Counted from the stretch's first letter, positions 43,335 through 51,032 are shown. The stretch: DNA of 64,000 nucleotides from Marivita cryptomonadis (GCF_002115725.1 NZ_JFKD01000015.1:1-64000); one strand, 5' to 3'. Program-made: numbers and translations. Notes: a model not told the origin generated them from the letters alone.

Positions 43335-44327
43335 ATGGACATTGACGATCTGGCCACCCGCATCCTTGCCGGTGAACGACGCGCGCTGGCACGGGCGATC
43401 ACACTGGTGGAAAGTGGACGCGCCGATCACCGGACCGATGCTCTGACGCTGTTCGACAGGCTCAAGGGCCATGAGCGCGAAGCCTTGCGCATCGGTTTGT
43501 CGGGCACGCCCGGCGTGGGTAAATCCACATTCATCGAAACCTTCGGCCTGATGCTGACAGGGCAGGGACTGAAGGTGGCGGTTTTGGCGGTCGATCCAAG
43601 TTCTGCACGATCCGGCGGGTCTATTCTTGGCGACAAAACCCGGATGGAGCGCCTGTCGCGCGATCCAAGTGCTTTTATTCGCCCTTCGCCGTCGCAATCG
43701 CATCTGGGCGGTGTCGCTCGCCGCACGCGCGAAGCGATTGACCTGTGCGAAGCGGCAGGCTTTGACGTGGTGCTGATCGAAACCGTTGGCGTGGGACAGT
43801 CCGAAACCGTGGTCGCGGAAATGTCCGACCTCTTTCTGCTGTTGCTGGCCCCGGCCGGTGGCGACGAATTGCAGGGTGTCAAGCGCGGTATCATGGAGAT
43901 GGCGGACATCATCCTGGTGAATAAGGCCGATGGCGATCTGAAACCCACGGCGACTCGCACCTGCGCTGACTATGCCGGGGCGCTGCGCCTTCTGCGCAAA
44001 CGCCCTCAGGATCCGCAGGGCTTTCCCAAGGCGATGACGGTGTCGGCGCTGGAGGATACGGGTCTGACCACCGCGTGGGAGGAAATGCAGAACCTGACCC
44101 AATGGCGGCGCGATAATGGCCATTTCGCCGCCCGCCGCGCGGCACAGGCGCGGTTCTGGTTTGAGGCAGAACTGAAGCAGTCGCTGCTGGCCCGGCTGGA
44201 ACGGGAGCCGATGAAAGGGCTGGTCCGATCCTTGGGGCAGTTGGTGGAAGATGGGGCCAAGACGCCGAGTCAGGCAGCGGACGAGGTGCTGTCCCAGCTT
44301 GAAGGGCGAATCTCTCCGGTAGCGTGA
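43335..44327 (+). CDS. meaB: MeaB/ArgK GTPase, methylmalonyl-CoA mutase chaperone
   Basis: The 330-residue G3E-family GTPase protects and reactivates the B12-dependent methylmalonyl-CoA mutase. It has the P-loop GTPGVGKST (near residues 56-64), LAVDPSSARSGGSILGDKTRM (switch region), ETVGVGQSE and the specificity motif NKAD. ATG 43335 begins the family N-terminus MDIDDLATRILAGERRALARAITLVES. The mutase genes are not in the window. Confidence 0.93.
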   Translation: MDIDDLATRILAGERRALARAITLVESGRADHRTDALTLFDRLKGHEREALRIGLSGTPGVGKSTFIETFGLMLTGQGLKVAVLAVDPSSARSGGSILGDKTRMERLSRDPSAFIRPSPSQSHLGGVARRTREAIDLCEAAGFDVVLIETVGVGQSETVVAEMSDLFLLLLAPAGGDELQGVKRGIMEMADIILVNKADGDLKPTATRTCADYAGALRLLRKRPQDPQGFPKAMTVSALEDTGLTTAWEEMQNLTQWRRDNGHFAARRAAQARFWFEAELKQSLLARLEREPMKGLVRSLGQLVEDGAKTPSQAADEVLSQLEGRISPVA

Positions 44328-44334
44328 CCAGAAT

Positions 44335-44351
44335 GTGCGCCTTTGGCGCAC
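44335..44351 (+). terminator. Hairpin after meaB
   Basis: GTGCGCC-TTT-GGCGCAC begins 7 bases after the meaB stop. A second palindrome, GGGGGC-TCT-GCCCCC (44392-44406), follows. Neither has a long T tract. Confidence 0.5.
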
Positions 44352-44391
44352 AGGTTTGAGCTTGGATGACCTTTGGCCATTCAAGCCGTTT

Positions 44392-44406
44392 GGGGGCTCT
44401 GCCCCC
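44392..44406. repeat. GGGGGCTCTGCCCCC palindrome
   Basis: A perfect 6-bp stem palindrome in the meaB-rpmB gap, closely related to the element at about 3410. Confidence 0.4.
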
Positions 44407-44487
44407 AACCCGTTGGGTCGGGGACGGCGGTTTGACATAAAAACCTTGAACTTCGGGTCGACTCCCGGTTTTCCGGCAAGGCCCTAC

Positions 44488-44516
44488 TTGACGCCTTACC
44501 CGCATCCCTCTAAGGA
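44488..44516 (+). promoter_or_regulatory. Candidate rpmB promoter
   Basis: TTGACG, 17 bases, TAAGGA lies about 92-120 bases upstream of rpmB. The -35 is good, the -10 weak. Confidence 0.4.
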
Positions 44517-44532
44517 CAGCCAACGAGATTCC

Positions 44533-44553
44533 GGGCGCTGCCAGTCGGCGCCC
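44533..44553 (+). promoter_or_regulatory. Leader hairpin upstream of rpmB
   Basis: GGGCGC and GCGCCC form a 6-bp stem followed by TTTC in the 5' leader, about 55 bases before the start codon. It could attenuate transcription or regulate L28. Confidence 0.4.
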
Positions 44554-44607
44554 TTTCATATTGGTGGAAGCCCGCTCTTCCGCTTCTGATAAAACGAGGA
44601 TGAACCC

Positions 44608-44898
44608 ATGTCGCGTGTTTGCGAACTGACCGGTAAAGGCCCGATGACTGGCAACAATGTCAGCCATGCCAACAACAAGACACGTCGGCGTTTCCTGCCG
44701 AACCTGAACGACGTGACGCTGCAGTCCGAAACTCTGGGCCGCGGCATCAAGATGCGCATCTCTGCGCATGCGCTGCGCAGCGTTGATCACCGCGGTGGTC
44801 TCGACAAGTTCCTGGCGAAAGCCAAGGACACAGAGCTGTCGTCCAGTGCGCTGAAGGTCAAGAAAGAGATCGCCAAGGCACAAGCCGCTCAGGCCTGA
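44608..44898 (+). CDS. rpmB: 50S ribosomal protein L28
   Basis: The 96-residue protein is L28: [69 protein letters not shown]. Only one Cys remains of the zinc pair found in some L28 forms. ACGAGGATGAACCC precedes the ATG. It is monocistronic with a leader hairpin and a terminator. Confidence 0.97.
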   Translation: MSRVCELTGKGPMTGNNVSHANNKTRRRFLPNLNDVTLQSETLGRGIKMRISAHALRSVDHRGGLDKFLAKAKDTELSSSALKVKKEIAKAQAAQA

Positions 44899-44918
44899 TC
44901 CTTTTCGGTTTAAAGTTT

Positions 44919-44960
44919 AAACAGCCTCGCATGGTTTTGCTGTGCGGGGCTGTTTCCTTT
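44919..44960 (+). terminator. rpmB Rho-independent terminator
   Basis: AACAGCCTCGCA and TGCGGGGCTGTT form a 12-bp stem with one wobble, followed by TCCTTTT. Confidence 0.85.
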
Positions 44961-45001
44961 TGTCGCCTTGTGGGTGCGCGTGCCGCCCTTATCTAGGCGC
45001 C

Positions 45002-45352
45002 ATGAGGGTGTTGCTCCGACATATCACTGTTCTGACACTTGCGCTTTTGATTGGTGTAACAAGTGTGCAATTCGCAGCGGCGCGCGGGCAATCCCCTGCG
45101 GTCGGCACGATGGAGATCTGCACCGGCACGGGACCGATTCACATTCTCGTGGACGAGAATGGCCAGCCGACCGGCGGCGTCATGATTTGTCCTGACTATG
45201 CGATGGCGTTTTTTGCCGAAATGTCGGTTGGTTTGCCCGATCTGCAGCCGGTTGCCCTGTGGCAGAGCATGTGGATCTCGCGCACAGCCGTTGCAGCGGT
45301 CAGCGTCCCCTTAATGAGCGCGCAGGCGCGGGGACCACCGGATTTCGTTTGA
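45002..45352 (+). CDS. Short exported DUF2946-like protein
   Basis: The 116-residue protein begins with a hydrophobic signal or anchor (MRVLLRHITVLTLALLIGVTSVQFAAA). It contains two cysteines (MEICTGTG and MICPDY) and ends with the Q-A-R-G-P-P tail seen in DUF2946-type proteins, which often lie beside copper genes. The next gene, 39 bases downstream, is a PCu(A)C copper chaperone, supporting a copper link. Family assignment is moderate. Confidence 0.65.
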   Translation: MRVLLRHITVLTLALLIGVTSVQFAAARGQSPAVGTMEICTGTGPIHILVDENGQPTGGVMICPDYAMAFFAEMSVGLPDLQPVALWQSMWISRTAVAAVSVPLMSAQARGPPDFV

Positions 45353-45391
45353 GTCGCATATACATCTGATATCAAACGAAAGAACCAAGCC

Positions 45392-45880
45392 ATGTTGAAG
45401 ACAACACTTCTTGCCGGGGCTGCCGCCCTTGGCCTTGTCCTGCCCGCCTTTGCTGAAATCACGGTCGAGGACGCGTATGCGCGGTCGGCGTCGCCAATGG
45501 CGAAATCCGGTGCCGCGTTCATGCTGATCCACAATTCCGGCGAAACCGCAGATCGTTTGATCGCGGTGAGCAGCGATGCTGCCGCCCGCACCGAACTGCA
45601 CACCCATCTTGAAGATGGGAACGGCGTTATGCGGATGGTGCATGTCGAAGAGGGCTTCGAGCTTCCTGCTGAGGGCATGATCGCCATGCAACGCGGTGGC
45701 AAACACGTCATGCTCATGGGGTTGAACGATGCGATGGAGCAGGGCGAAACCGTGACCATCACCCTCACCTTTGAACAGGCTGGCGATGTCGTGATCGAGG
45801 TTCCGGTCGATCTGGAACGGCAGGATCACGGTGGCATGCAGCATGGCACCGGCGCCATGAAGCACGGCTCGGACAGCTGA
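45392..45880 (+). CDS. Copper chaperone PCu(A)C
   Basis: The 162-residue periplasmic protein has a signal peptide (MLKTTLLAGAAALGLVLPAFA) and the PCu(A)C copper motif: Met/His residues in ASPMAKSGAAFMLIHN, ELHTHLEDGNGVMRM and the conserved H-V-M-L-M-G-L. It carries Cu(I) to the CuA or CuB sites of cytochrome oxidase. The C-terminus is rich in His and Met (DHGGMQHGTGAMKHGSDS), an extra copper-binding tail. It follows the DUF2946-like gene. Confidence 0.93.
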   Translation: MLKTTLLAGAAALGLVLPAFAEITVEDAYARSASPMAKSGAAFMLIHNSGETADRLIAVSSDAAARTELHTHLEDGNGVMRMVHVEEGFELPAEGMIAMQRGGKHVMLMGLNDAMEQGETVTITLTFEQAGDVVIEVPVDLERQDHGGMQHGTGAMKHGSDS

Positions 45881-45884
45881 TCCT

Positions 45885-46580
45885 TCAGCTCAGCAGGCGG
45901 TCCACCCATGTGGGGACCGTCTTGCTGGCCCGTCCGGTGATGTGGTCCTCAAAGGCATGGGACATGTCACTGTCGCGCAGGTTCAGCTCGACTGTGGCTG
46001 CCCCTGCCATCCGGGCCTCTTCGACGAATCCGGCAGCGGGGTAGACCTGTCCCGAGGTGCCGATTGCTGCGAAAAGATCGCAGGTGTGCAGTGCGTCGAT
46101 GATGCGGTCCATGTGATAGGGCATTTCGCCGAACCAGACGATGTCCGGACGTGCCGATGGGGCGCTGCAAGCTGGGCATGCCTCTCCCACCTCCATTTCT
46201 GCGGGTGCATCCCAGCGGTGCCCGCAGGTGGCGCAGAGTGCACGTGACAGTTCGCCATGCATGTGGATCGCCTGCGCGCCGGCTTTTTCATGCAGCCCGT
46301 CCACGTTCTGTGTGACAAGGGTGATGTCCCCGGCGAAATCTGATTGAAGCCTGGCAAGTGCCTGATGCGCGGCGTTCGGTTGTGCATCCGTGGCTTGGAT
46401 ACGACGCGCATTGTAGAACCGATGGACCAAGGCTGGATCGCGCATGAAGGCCTCGGGTGTGGCCACGTCTTCGATCCGGTGCTGCGCCCATAACCCACCT
46501 TCATCGCGGAAGGTGCCAAGCCCGCTTTCCGCCGATATCCCGGCTCCGGTCAGAATAACGATCCTGTCGATCCGTCGCAT
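45885..46580 (-). CDS. cobB: NAD-dependent protein deacylase, sirtuin (CobB)
   Basis: The 231-residue sirtuin has GAGISAESGLGTFRDEGGLW (residues 12-31), TQNVDGLHEKAG with catalytic His in HMHGEL, and four zinc cysteines (CATC and CPAC). RFYNARR contains Tyr56 and Arg59, the Y-x-x-R pair that recognises malonyl- and succinyl-lysine in class III sirtuins such as Sirt5 and E. coli CobB. It removes acyl groups from lysines using NAD. Divergent from the phosphatase gene. Confidence 0.93.
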   Translation of the reverse strand: MRRIDRIVILTGAGISAESGLGTFRDEGGLWAQHRIEDVATPEAFMRDPALVHRFYNARRIQATDAQPNAAHQALARLQSDFAGDITLVTQNVDGLHEKAGAQAIHMHGELSRALCATCGHRWDAPAEMEVGEACPACSAPSARPDIVWFGEMPYHMDRIIDALHTCDLFAAIGTSGQVYPAAGFVEEARMAGAATVELNLRDSDMSHAFEDHITGRASKTVPTWVDRLLS

Positions 46581-46618
46581 CGCGTCCCCTTTCCCCACTG
46601 GCCGCAACCGGCTAAGTC

Positions 46619-47086
46619 ATGAGCATGTCCCACCGTATCCTCTTTGTCTGTCTGGGCAATATCTGCCGCTCTCCCACCGCAGAAAGCGTGACCCGCGCCA
46701 AGGCAGCGGCGCGTGGGATGGACGTTGTGCTGGATAGCGCAGGCACAGGCGACTGGCACATTGGAAAGCCGCCTTACGGCCCGATGCAAGAGGCGGCGCG
46801 GGTGAAAGGCTATGATTTGTCACGCTTGCGCGCCCGGCAACTATCGCGGGACGATTTCGGCCAGTTCGACCTGATCGTTGTGATGGATGGAGACAACGCG
46901 CGCGATGTTGCCGCCGTTGGCCCAGCCGATCGGGTGAAATTGTTTACGGATTTTGCGCCCGAGACCGGGGCAAATCACGTGCCGGACCCATATTTCACCC
47001 GTGACTTCGATGCCGCTCTTGCATTGATCGAAGCCTGTGCGGATGGCCTGTTGGACAGGCTCGAAGCCGCGACGGATCAGGACTGA
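46619..47086 (+). CDS. Low-molecular-weight protein tyrosine phosphatase
   Basis: The 155-residue enzyme has the C-x5-R-S loop CLGNICRSPTAE near residues 11-22 and the general-acid Asp in HVPDPYF near 122-128. It removes phosphate from tyrosine. Start 46619 or, two codons later, 46625. It has no linked tyrosine kinase or capsule genes. Its end overlaps the convergent 60-residue membrane protein by 10 bases. Confidence 0.92.
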   Translation: MSMSHRILFVCLGNICRSPTAESVTRAKAAARGMDVVLDSAGTGDWHIGKPPYGPMQEAARVKGYDLSRLRARQLSRDDFGQFDLIVVMDGDNARDVAAVGPADRVKLFTDFAPETGANHVPDPYFTRDFDAALALIEACADGLLDRLEAATDQD

Positions 47087-47259
47087 TAGACTTCTCGCGC
47101 GATCAAGTACGAAACCGGCAACGCCAGCGTCGCCCCTACGGCGGCCGCTGCCACAATCGGGACAAGCGTGCCGTATCCGGCAGTCAGGACCACAACAACA
47201 GCCGTACCAGCAAGTGTGGTTGCAATCAGCGAATAGAGAATTGTCGCGAGTCGGATCAT
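47077..47259 (-). CDS. 60-residue two-helix membrane protein
   Basis: The 60-residue protein is almost entirely hydrophobic: MIRLATILYSLIATTLAGTAVVVVLTAGYG, then LVPIVAAAAVGATLALPVSYLIAREVYQS. That predicts two transmembrane helices. Homologues in Rhodobacteraceae have, to my knowledge, been mislabelled CTP synthetase; it has no synthetase features. GGGAGGCC precedes the ATG. A perfect FNR-type box lies 59 bases upstream, pointing to expression at low oxygen. Function unknown. Confidence 0.8.
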   Translation of the reverse strand: MIRLATILYSLIATTLAGTAVVVVLTAGYGTLVPIVAAAAVGATLALPVSYLIAREVYQS

Positions 47260-47317
47260 TTTGGCCTCCCATTCCTTTAGGATGGCCATAACATTCCATA
47301 ATGCGTATGTGTTTTCT

Positions 47318-47331
47318 TTGATGCGGATCAA
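47318..47331 (-). promoter_or_regulatory. Perfect FNR/FnrL-type box
   Basis: TTGATGCGGATCAA matches the TTGAT-N4-ATCAA consensus at all 10 positions. It is 59 bases upstream of the 60-residue membrane protein start. Confidence 0.82.
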
Positions 47332-47379
47332 GTTCGCTGAACCGCCCTGAGCCACCACCACAATAAGCCAGCTCAGGCG

Positions 47380-47673
47380 TTAGCCCCGTCCAGTTTTCTT
47401 GGCTGCAAGCGTTGCATAAGCTTCGATCAAGGTCAGGAACGTGCCACTCTTATGACACCAGGGAGGCGGGCCGTCATCTGATCCGGTTTGCCATTCAAGA
47501 CAGGTCTTGGGGCAATGGCATGCACCACATGCGCCGAACGTCGCCTTCAGTTCGACGACAAGCAAAGATGCGTCGAGATCCGTCAGATGCAAACCAAGAT
47601 GCGCGAGCATCCCTTCGTGTGCAGTCATGCGCGCGTCGAAATCTCGCCGCATGGAGTCTAAAAATTCTGACAC
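47380..47673 (-). CDS. DUF6455-like small protein with cysteine cluster
   Basis: The 97-residue protein has an N-terminal helical region and the compact cluster CGACHCPKTCLEW (four cysteines and a histidine), likely binding zinc or an iron-sulfur cluster; a later CHKSG adds another. This fits the DUF6455 family of alphaproteobacteria. GTG 47673 has GGGGAGGGG upstream and is preferred to upstream frames. Function unknown. Confidence 0.65.
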   Translation of the reverse strand: MSEFLDSMRRDFDARMTAHEGMLAHLGLHLTDLDASLLVVELKATFGACGACHCPKTCLEWQTGSDDGPPPWCHKSGTFLTLIEAYATLAAKKTGRG

Positions 47674-47927
47674 AACCCCTCCCCAAGTGTACTTTTTTGT
47701 AGACACTTTGATGTACGGTTGCATGCGGCAACTGGATCACAAGCATGTTTGAAAAAATAGTAAGTTTCTGTAATGCAATGAATAATAAGTCGTCTCACTC
47801 CAGTTTGTCTGGGAGATGAAAAAAGGCTGCCCGGCACCAGCGCATACCAGATCGTCAAGACGAAAGCCGTGGAATGCACAAGCAATGGGGCGGGGTCTGA
47901 GGTCATCGGGCGGTCACGGTGGAAATC
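47674..47927. other. AT-richer intergenic region
   Basis: This 254-base stretch between two minus-strand genes holds no convincing gene. It has a GTTGC-N5-GCAAC inverted repeat (47718-47732) upstream of the DUF6455-like gene and an AT-rich stretch 47735-47795 that may contain its promoter. Confidence 0.45.
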
Positions 47928-48239
47928 TCAGGCGCATTGCCGACACAGGGCAGCAGTGGGAACTGCGCGCAGTCGTTCCTCGGCAATGGCATCGCCGCAT
48001 TTTGCGCAGATGCCATAGCTTTCATCCGCGATACGCCCCAATGCGGCGTCGATGCGGCGCAGTTCGTCAAGATCGGATTTGCCAAGCGCTTCTAGAACCT
48101 CGTCGCCCTGACGCTCTGATGCGCGATCACCCCAATCCTTGGGCATCGGATCATCCAGTGTGTCCTCGATCTCGATGAGATCACGGGTCAGCTCGGCCCG
48201 CCGTTTGAGGAGCAGTGTTTCTTGTGCCATCAGGTCCAT
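47928..48239 (-). CDS. TraR/DksA-family zinc-finger protein
   Basis: The 103-residue protein is a short DksA-like regulator. It has a coiled-coil region (LLLKRRAELTRDLIEIEDTL...ERQGDEVLEALGKSDLDELRRIDAALGRI) and a C4 zinc finger CAKC...CRQC near residues 80-102. DksA-like proteins enter the RNA polymerase secondary channel and modulate initiation, often with ppGpp. The acidic tip DDPMPKDWGDRASE differs from E. coli DksA. AGGAGAACCGAC precedes the ATG. A 9-of-10 FNR-type box is 54 bases upstream. Confidence 0.88.
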   Translation of the reverse strand: MDLMAQETLLLKRRAELTRDLIEIEDTLDDPMPKDWGDRASERQGDEVLEALGKSDLDELRRIDAALGRIADESYGICAKCGDAIAEERLRAVPTAALCRQCA

Positions 48240-48292
48240 GTCGGTTCTCCTGCTATTGGGCGTCATTCTGCCAGATAACACTGAGTTCCACG

Positions 48293-48306
48293 TTGATATC
48301 GGTCAA
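48293..48306 (-). promoter_or_regulatory. FNR-type box candidate upstream of DksA-like gene
   Basis: On the minus strand TTGACCGATATCAA, or on the plus strand TTGATATCGGTCAA, matches the FNR consensus in 9 of 10 positions. A -10-like CAGAAT starts 23 bases after it on the minus strand, class II spacing. Confidence 0.55.
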
Positions 48307-48405
48307 ATCGGCTGAGGCCGTTTGACAAACCAGTTGCCCGACTCTGGGCTGTCGCGCTACAATTCCTGATATTGTGACGAATTTTTTTAAAGCTGGAGTA
48401 TTCAA

Positions 48406-48867
48406 ATGAGCTACACGATCAATGTCGTGCGCAAAAATGGCACGGGCATACTCACGTTCAAAAGCGGATCGATCAACATCTCGGAGACCTGCTGGTGGGA
48501 TCAGGAGGTGGTCATCGATGCCGGATCCTATACCGGCTATGCGACGCGCATGGCGAACAAGACCGATGGCACCGATGGCGGCAATCGCGAAGCGATCTGG
48601 CTGGGCCTCAAAGTGCCGTATAACGGCAATGGCGGCACGGCGAATGGGTTTTTCATCCACAAAGGCACCAGCGCTTCTTGGTCCGATGGGTGCATCGTGT
48701 TGCCGGGGGCAAAAGTCTATCAGATGTGGTCCGAAATCACGCCGAAAGAAAGTGGCAACATCACGGTCAATATCTCGGATGAGTCCGTAGAACGTGGTCG
48801 TCCGTTAGATTGGGATTGCACCCAGCATATGCATTCCATGTGGGGCGGTATGCCCGCGTTCGATTGA
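48406..48867 (+). CDS. Small L,D-transpeptidase-like protein
   Basis: The 153-residue protein lacks a signal peptide and is beta-rich and aromatic. The segment GFFIHKGTSASWSDGCIVLPGAKVYQMW (near residues 81-108) has a His and a Ser-Asp-Gly-Cys arranged like the H...(S/T)-x-G-C active site of YkuD L,D-transpeptidases and DUF5675-type relatives, though the His-Cys gap is short (11 residues). Two other Cys (ETCWW and DCTQH) are present. It may cut or crosslink peptidoglycan, or be an effector. The next gene overlaps it by one base. Confidence 0.6.
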   Translation: MSYTINVVRKNGTGILTFKSGSINISETCWWDQEVVIDAGSYTGYATRMANKTDGTDGGNREAIWLGLKVPYNGNGGTANGFFIHKGTSASWSDGCIVLPGAKVYQMWSEITPKESGNITVNISDESVERGRPLDWDCTQHMHSMWGGMPAFD

Positions 48868-49397
48868 TGGTCTTGCGACGTACCGGGGCGGTCGTGGGTC
48901 TGTGTTTCGCAGTGTCCACCGCTGGGGCACAAGACCTGCCGCCACCTCAGCCCGGGGATGCGGTCGAGATGATCGAATTGATGCTGGGACGTGTTCCGTC
49001 CCGGCATGATAGCCCGCTGGCAGCCATGCACGGGCTTGCCGATCTCTATGGTCGCGGCCTTGAACAGGCGCGGTCCGGCACTCCGGGCGCTGCGGGCCTT
49101 TGGCTTTTGCTGGGGGATGTCGCGCTGCGCAGCACAGATGCGGGGCTCACCCAATCTTATGCGGCGGATATGCTGCCGCTCTACCGCCAACAGCCAGATG
49201 CCATCCTTTTGGTACTGACAGATGCGCCGTGGCTTGCCCCCTCCACCTGTCATCACCTGTCCGCCTATTTCGGCTCTGAGGACCGACCCGAAGACGGTCG
49301 TGCGCCATTTCTAGCGTCCGAGACACCGCGCATTGCCAAGGCGCTTCCAGACCCGGTCGCTTCTGCCTGTCTTGAAGCGTTGGCGACGCCCCGGTAA
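48867..49397 (+). CDS. Exported protein of unknown function
   Basis: The 176-residue protein begins MVLRRTGAVVGLCFAVSTAGAQDLPPPQP, a signal peptide cleaved near AGA-Q. The mature part is helical and Leu/Ala-rich (DAVEMIELMLGRVPSRHDSPLAAMHGLADLYGRGLEQA..., GLWLLLGDVALRSTDAGL), with Cys in STCHH and SACLEAL that may pair. It is not recognised. Its start overlaps the stop of the L,D-transpeptidase-like gene (TGATG), so they are translationally coupled. Confidence 0.62.
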   Translation: MVLRRTGAVVGLCFAVSTAGAQDLPPPQPGDAVEMIELMLGRVPSRHDSPLAAMHGLADLYGRGLEQARSGTPGAAGLWLLLGDVALRSTDAGLTQSYAADMLPLYRQQPDAILLVLTDAPWLAPSTCHHLSAYFGSEDRPEDGRAPFLASETPRIAKALPDPVASACLEALATPR

Positions 49398-49501
49398 CGC
49401 AGCAGAACGCGGGCGGGTCGCGGTATCTCGCAAGGTGCGGGCAGTCCAGTGGACCGTTCCCGTTTTCCGCGACAAGACAACGGTCTGGCTGTGGAAAAGG
49501 C

Positions 49502-50167
49502 TCAGCCGGCGTCTCCGACCACCTGAAGCGCAACATTCCCGATCACCGTGTTGCGTCCCGCGTCCCGGTGCATCAGCACGCCATCGACGATGTAGAGGTT
49601 CTTTACGTCGAACAGGAACGGCCCGACACCCGCAGCCGCGATCCGCACCTTGTCCTCACCAGCCAGTGCATTGCGGCCCTTGAGTGTGACATATTCCGCT
49701 CCCTTGGGAATCAGCCGGAACATCGTTGGGTCAGAATTGGCTGACAGGTTCGACACGATATACCGGATCTCGTCATAGTCTGTGATCCGCTCTTGGCGCA
49801 AATAGCAGGCCCCTTCGTAACTGCCGAGCGCCACAGCTGTCAGTCCAGCCACCGTAATGGTGACGGGCGCGGTGACAATCGCCGTCGCTGTGGTCATCGC
49901 ACCACTGGCCCCAGCGGCGACGCTGCTGCCTGCCGCCGCGGCGCTGTTGACGCCGGTGCTGATCATGCTCAACCCCGACACCGGGTTTTCGAGCGTGAAC
50001 ACTCCGACAGCCCGCACCGTTTGCGACGCGGCCAAAGCTATGCTTCCCGCAGTCGCCTTGGCGGCCTGTCCTGCCTTGCTGGCAAGGACACTGGGGCGAA
50101 AATCGCAGACATCGGCCTGCGCATAAGGGGCTGCCACCAGAAGGGAAGCCAGAAGAATCGGGCGCAT
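49502..50167 (-). CDS. Exported Gly/Ala-rich protein of unknown function
   Basis: The 221-residue protein has a signal peptide MRPILLASLLVAAPYAQA. A long Ala/Gly/Ser/Thr/Val segment (about 30-115) follows, such as AAAAGSSVAAGASGAMTTATAIVTAPVTITVAGLTAVALGSYEGACYL, able to pack in membranes. The C-terminal 100 residues (ITDYDEIRYIVSNLSANSDPTMFRLIPKGAEYVTLKGRN...) look like a beta-rich domain. Two Cys (DVCDF and EGACY) could form a disulfide. Function unknown; a single gene on the minus strand. Confidence 0.6.
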   Translation of the reverse strand: MRPILLASLLVAAPYAQADVCDFRPSVLASKAGQAAKATAGSIALAASQTVRAVGVFTLENPVSGLSMISTGVNSAAAAGSSVAAGASGAMTTATAIVTAPVTITVAGLTAVALGSYEGACYLRQERITDYDEIRYIVSNLSANSDPTMFRLIPKGAEYVTLKGRNALAGEDKVRIAAAGVGPFLFDVKNLYIVDGVLMHRDAGRNTVIGNVALQVVGDAG

Positions 50168-50286
50168 TGTTTACGGATCCTGCTCGGGACTTTTCCGGCA
50201 GCTTACCCTGTCTTGCAGATGCTGTGCAGAGGGTGCGGGATCACGTTGCCGGGACTGGCAAGATGATGCCCGCACCGCGCCTGAGG

Positions 50287-50721
50287 TTAGGGCTTCACGT
50301 AGGCGTAGCCTTGCTCTTGCAATTCGATCAGGCGCACCACGCCCGACGGGGTGACCGTCGCTTCGGACATCAGCACGATGTCATGCCCGGCCTTCTTTTG
50401 CATGGCGGCCAGCGTGTTGCCACAAGCGGAAAAGCTCAGGGTCTCGATCTCGAGCGACATGGTGGAAATTCGATCTTCGACCGGGCTCTTGCCGGGGATG
50501 AACATGTTCAGACCGGGGCCATAGGCCACCATCTCGATCACCACCTCATCCCCCTTGGACGCATAGTAGTTCGCCACGTTCTGCGCATTGTTCAGCGCGA
50601 TGTTCATGACCTGCGGGTCGTTCTCGTTGACGTGGATCGCAATGTGATGTGTTTGGCCTTCGGCATAGGCGCCGCTTGCCATCGCCAACGACAGCGCGGC
50701 GGCAGTGATCAGATGTTTCAT
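50287..50721 (-). CDS. Periplasmic DsrE-like protein
   Basis: The 144-residue protein has a signal peptide (MKHLITAAALSLAMASGAYA) and the DsrE/DsrF-like fold: HHIAIHVNENDPQVMNIALNNAQNVANYYASKGDEVVIEMVAYGPGLNMF. A conserved Cys in LSFSACGNTLAAM (near residue 100) is the position that carries persulfide in cytosolic relatives. An exported form suggests periplasmic sulfur chemistry, which is inference. It is isolated from other sulfur genes. Confidence 0.85.
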   Translation of the reverse strand: MKHLITAAALSLAMASGAYAEGQTHHIAIHVNENDPQVMNIALNNAQNVANYYASKGDEVVIEMVAYGPGLNMFIPGKSPVEDRISTMSLEIETLSFSACGNTLAAMQKKAGHDIVLMSEATVTPSGVVRLIELQEQGYAYVKP

Positions 50722-50788
50722 AAGTGTGTCCTCCCTTGACGAGGGAAGCCTAGCACGGGTGCGAAACTTTGCATGTGTTTTCTCAGGC

Positions 50789-50812
50789 GTAGGGTGCGTG
50801 CTTGCACGTACC
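50789..50812 (+). repeat. Palindromic repeat copy 1
   Basis: GTAGGGTGCGTG-CTTG-CACGTACC is an imperfect 24-base copy of the element repeated at 50987 and 51033. Confidence 0.7.
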
Positions 50813-50986
50813 AAAAAGGCAAACTCGCCAGGATACGGGCAGGGGATGGCCGCGGCCTGCCGCACGATGGCCCGTGGTCGCGACTTTATGCCGGGCAGAT
50901 CCGGACGACCTCAATCCTTGCGAAGGCGTTGCCAAAGCGGCTGGCCGGGGGGTGGCCATCCGCTGCCCGCAGTTCCTTGGGCGGGG

Positions 50987-51010
50987 GTAGGGTGCGTGTT
51001 TACACGCACC
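50987..51010 (+). repeat. Palindromic repeat copy 2
   Basis: GTAGGGTGCGTG-TTTA-CACGCACC: the arms GGTGCGTG and CACGCACC pair perfectly. Confidence 0.75.
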
Positions 51011-51032
51011 ATTCCACGGGTTGCGGTGAATT

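Noticed and set aside
47658..47906. 82-residue minus-strand frame upstream of the DUF6455-like gene
   Set aside because: It overlaps the start of that gene, has no ribosome site, and sits in an AT-richer control region.
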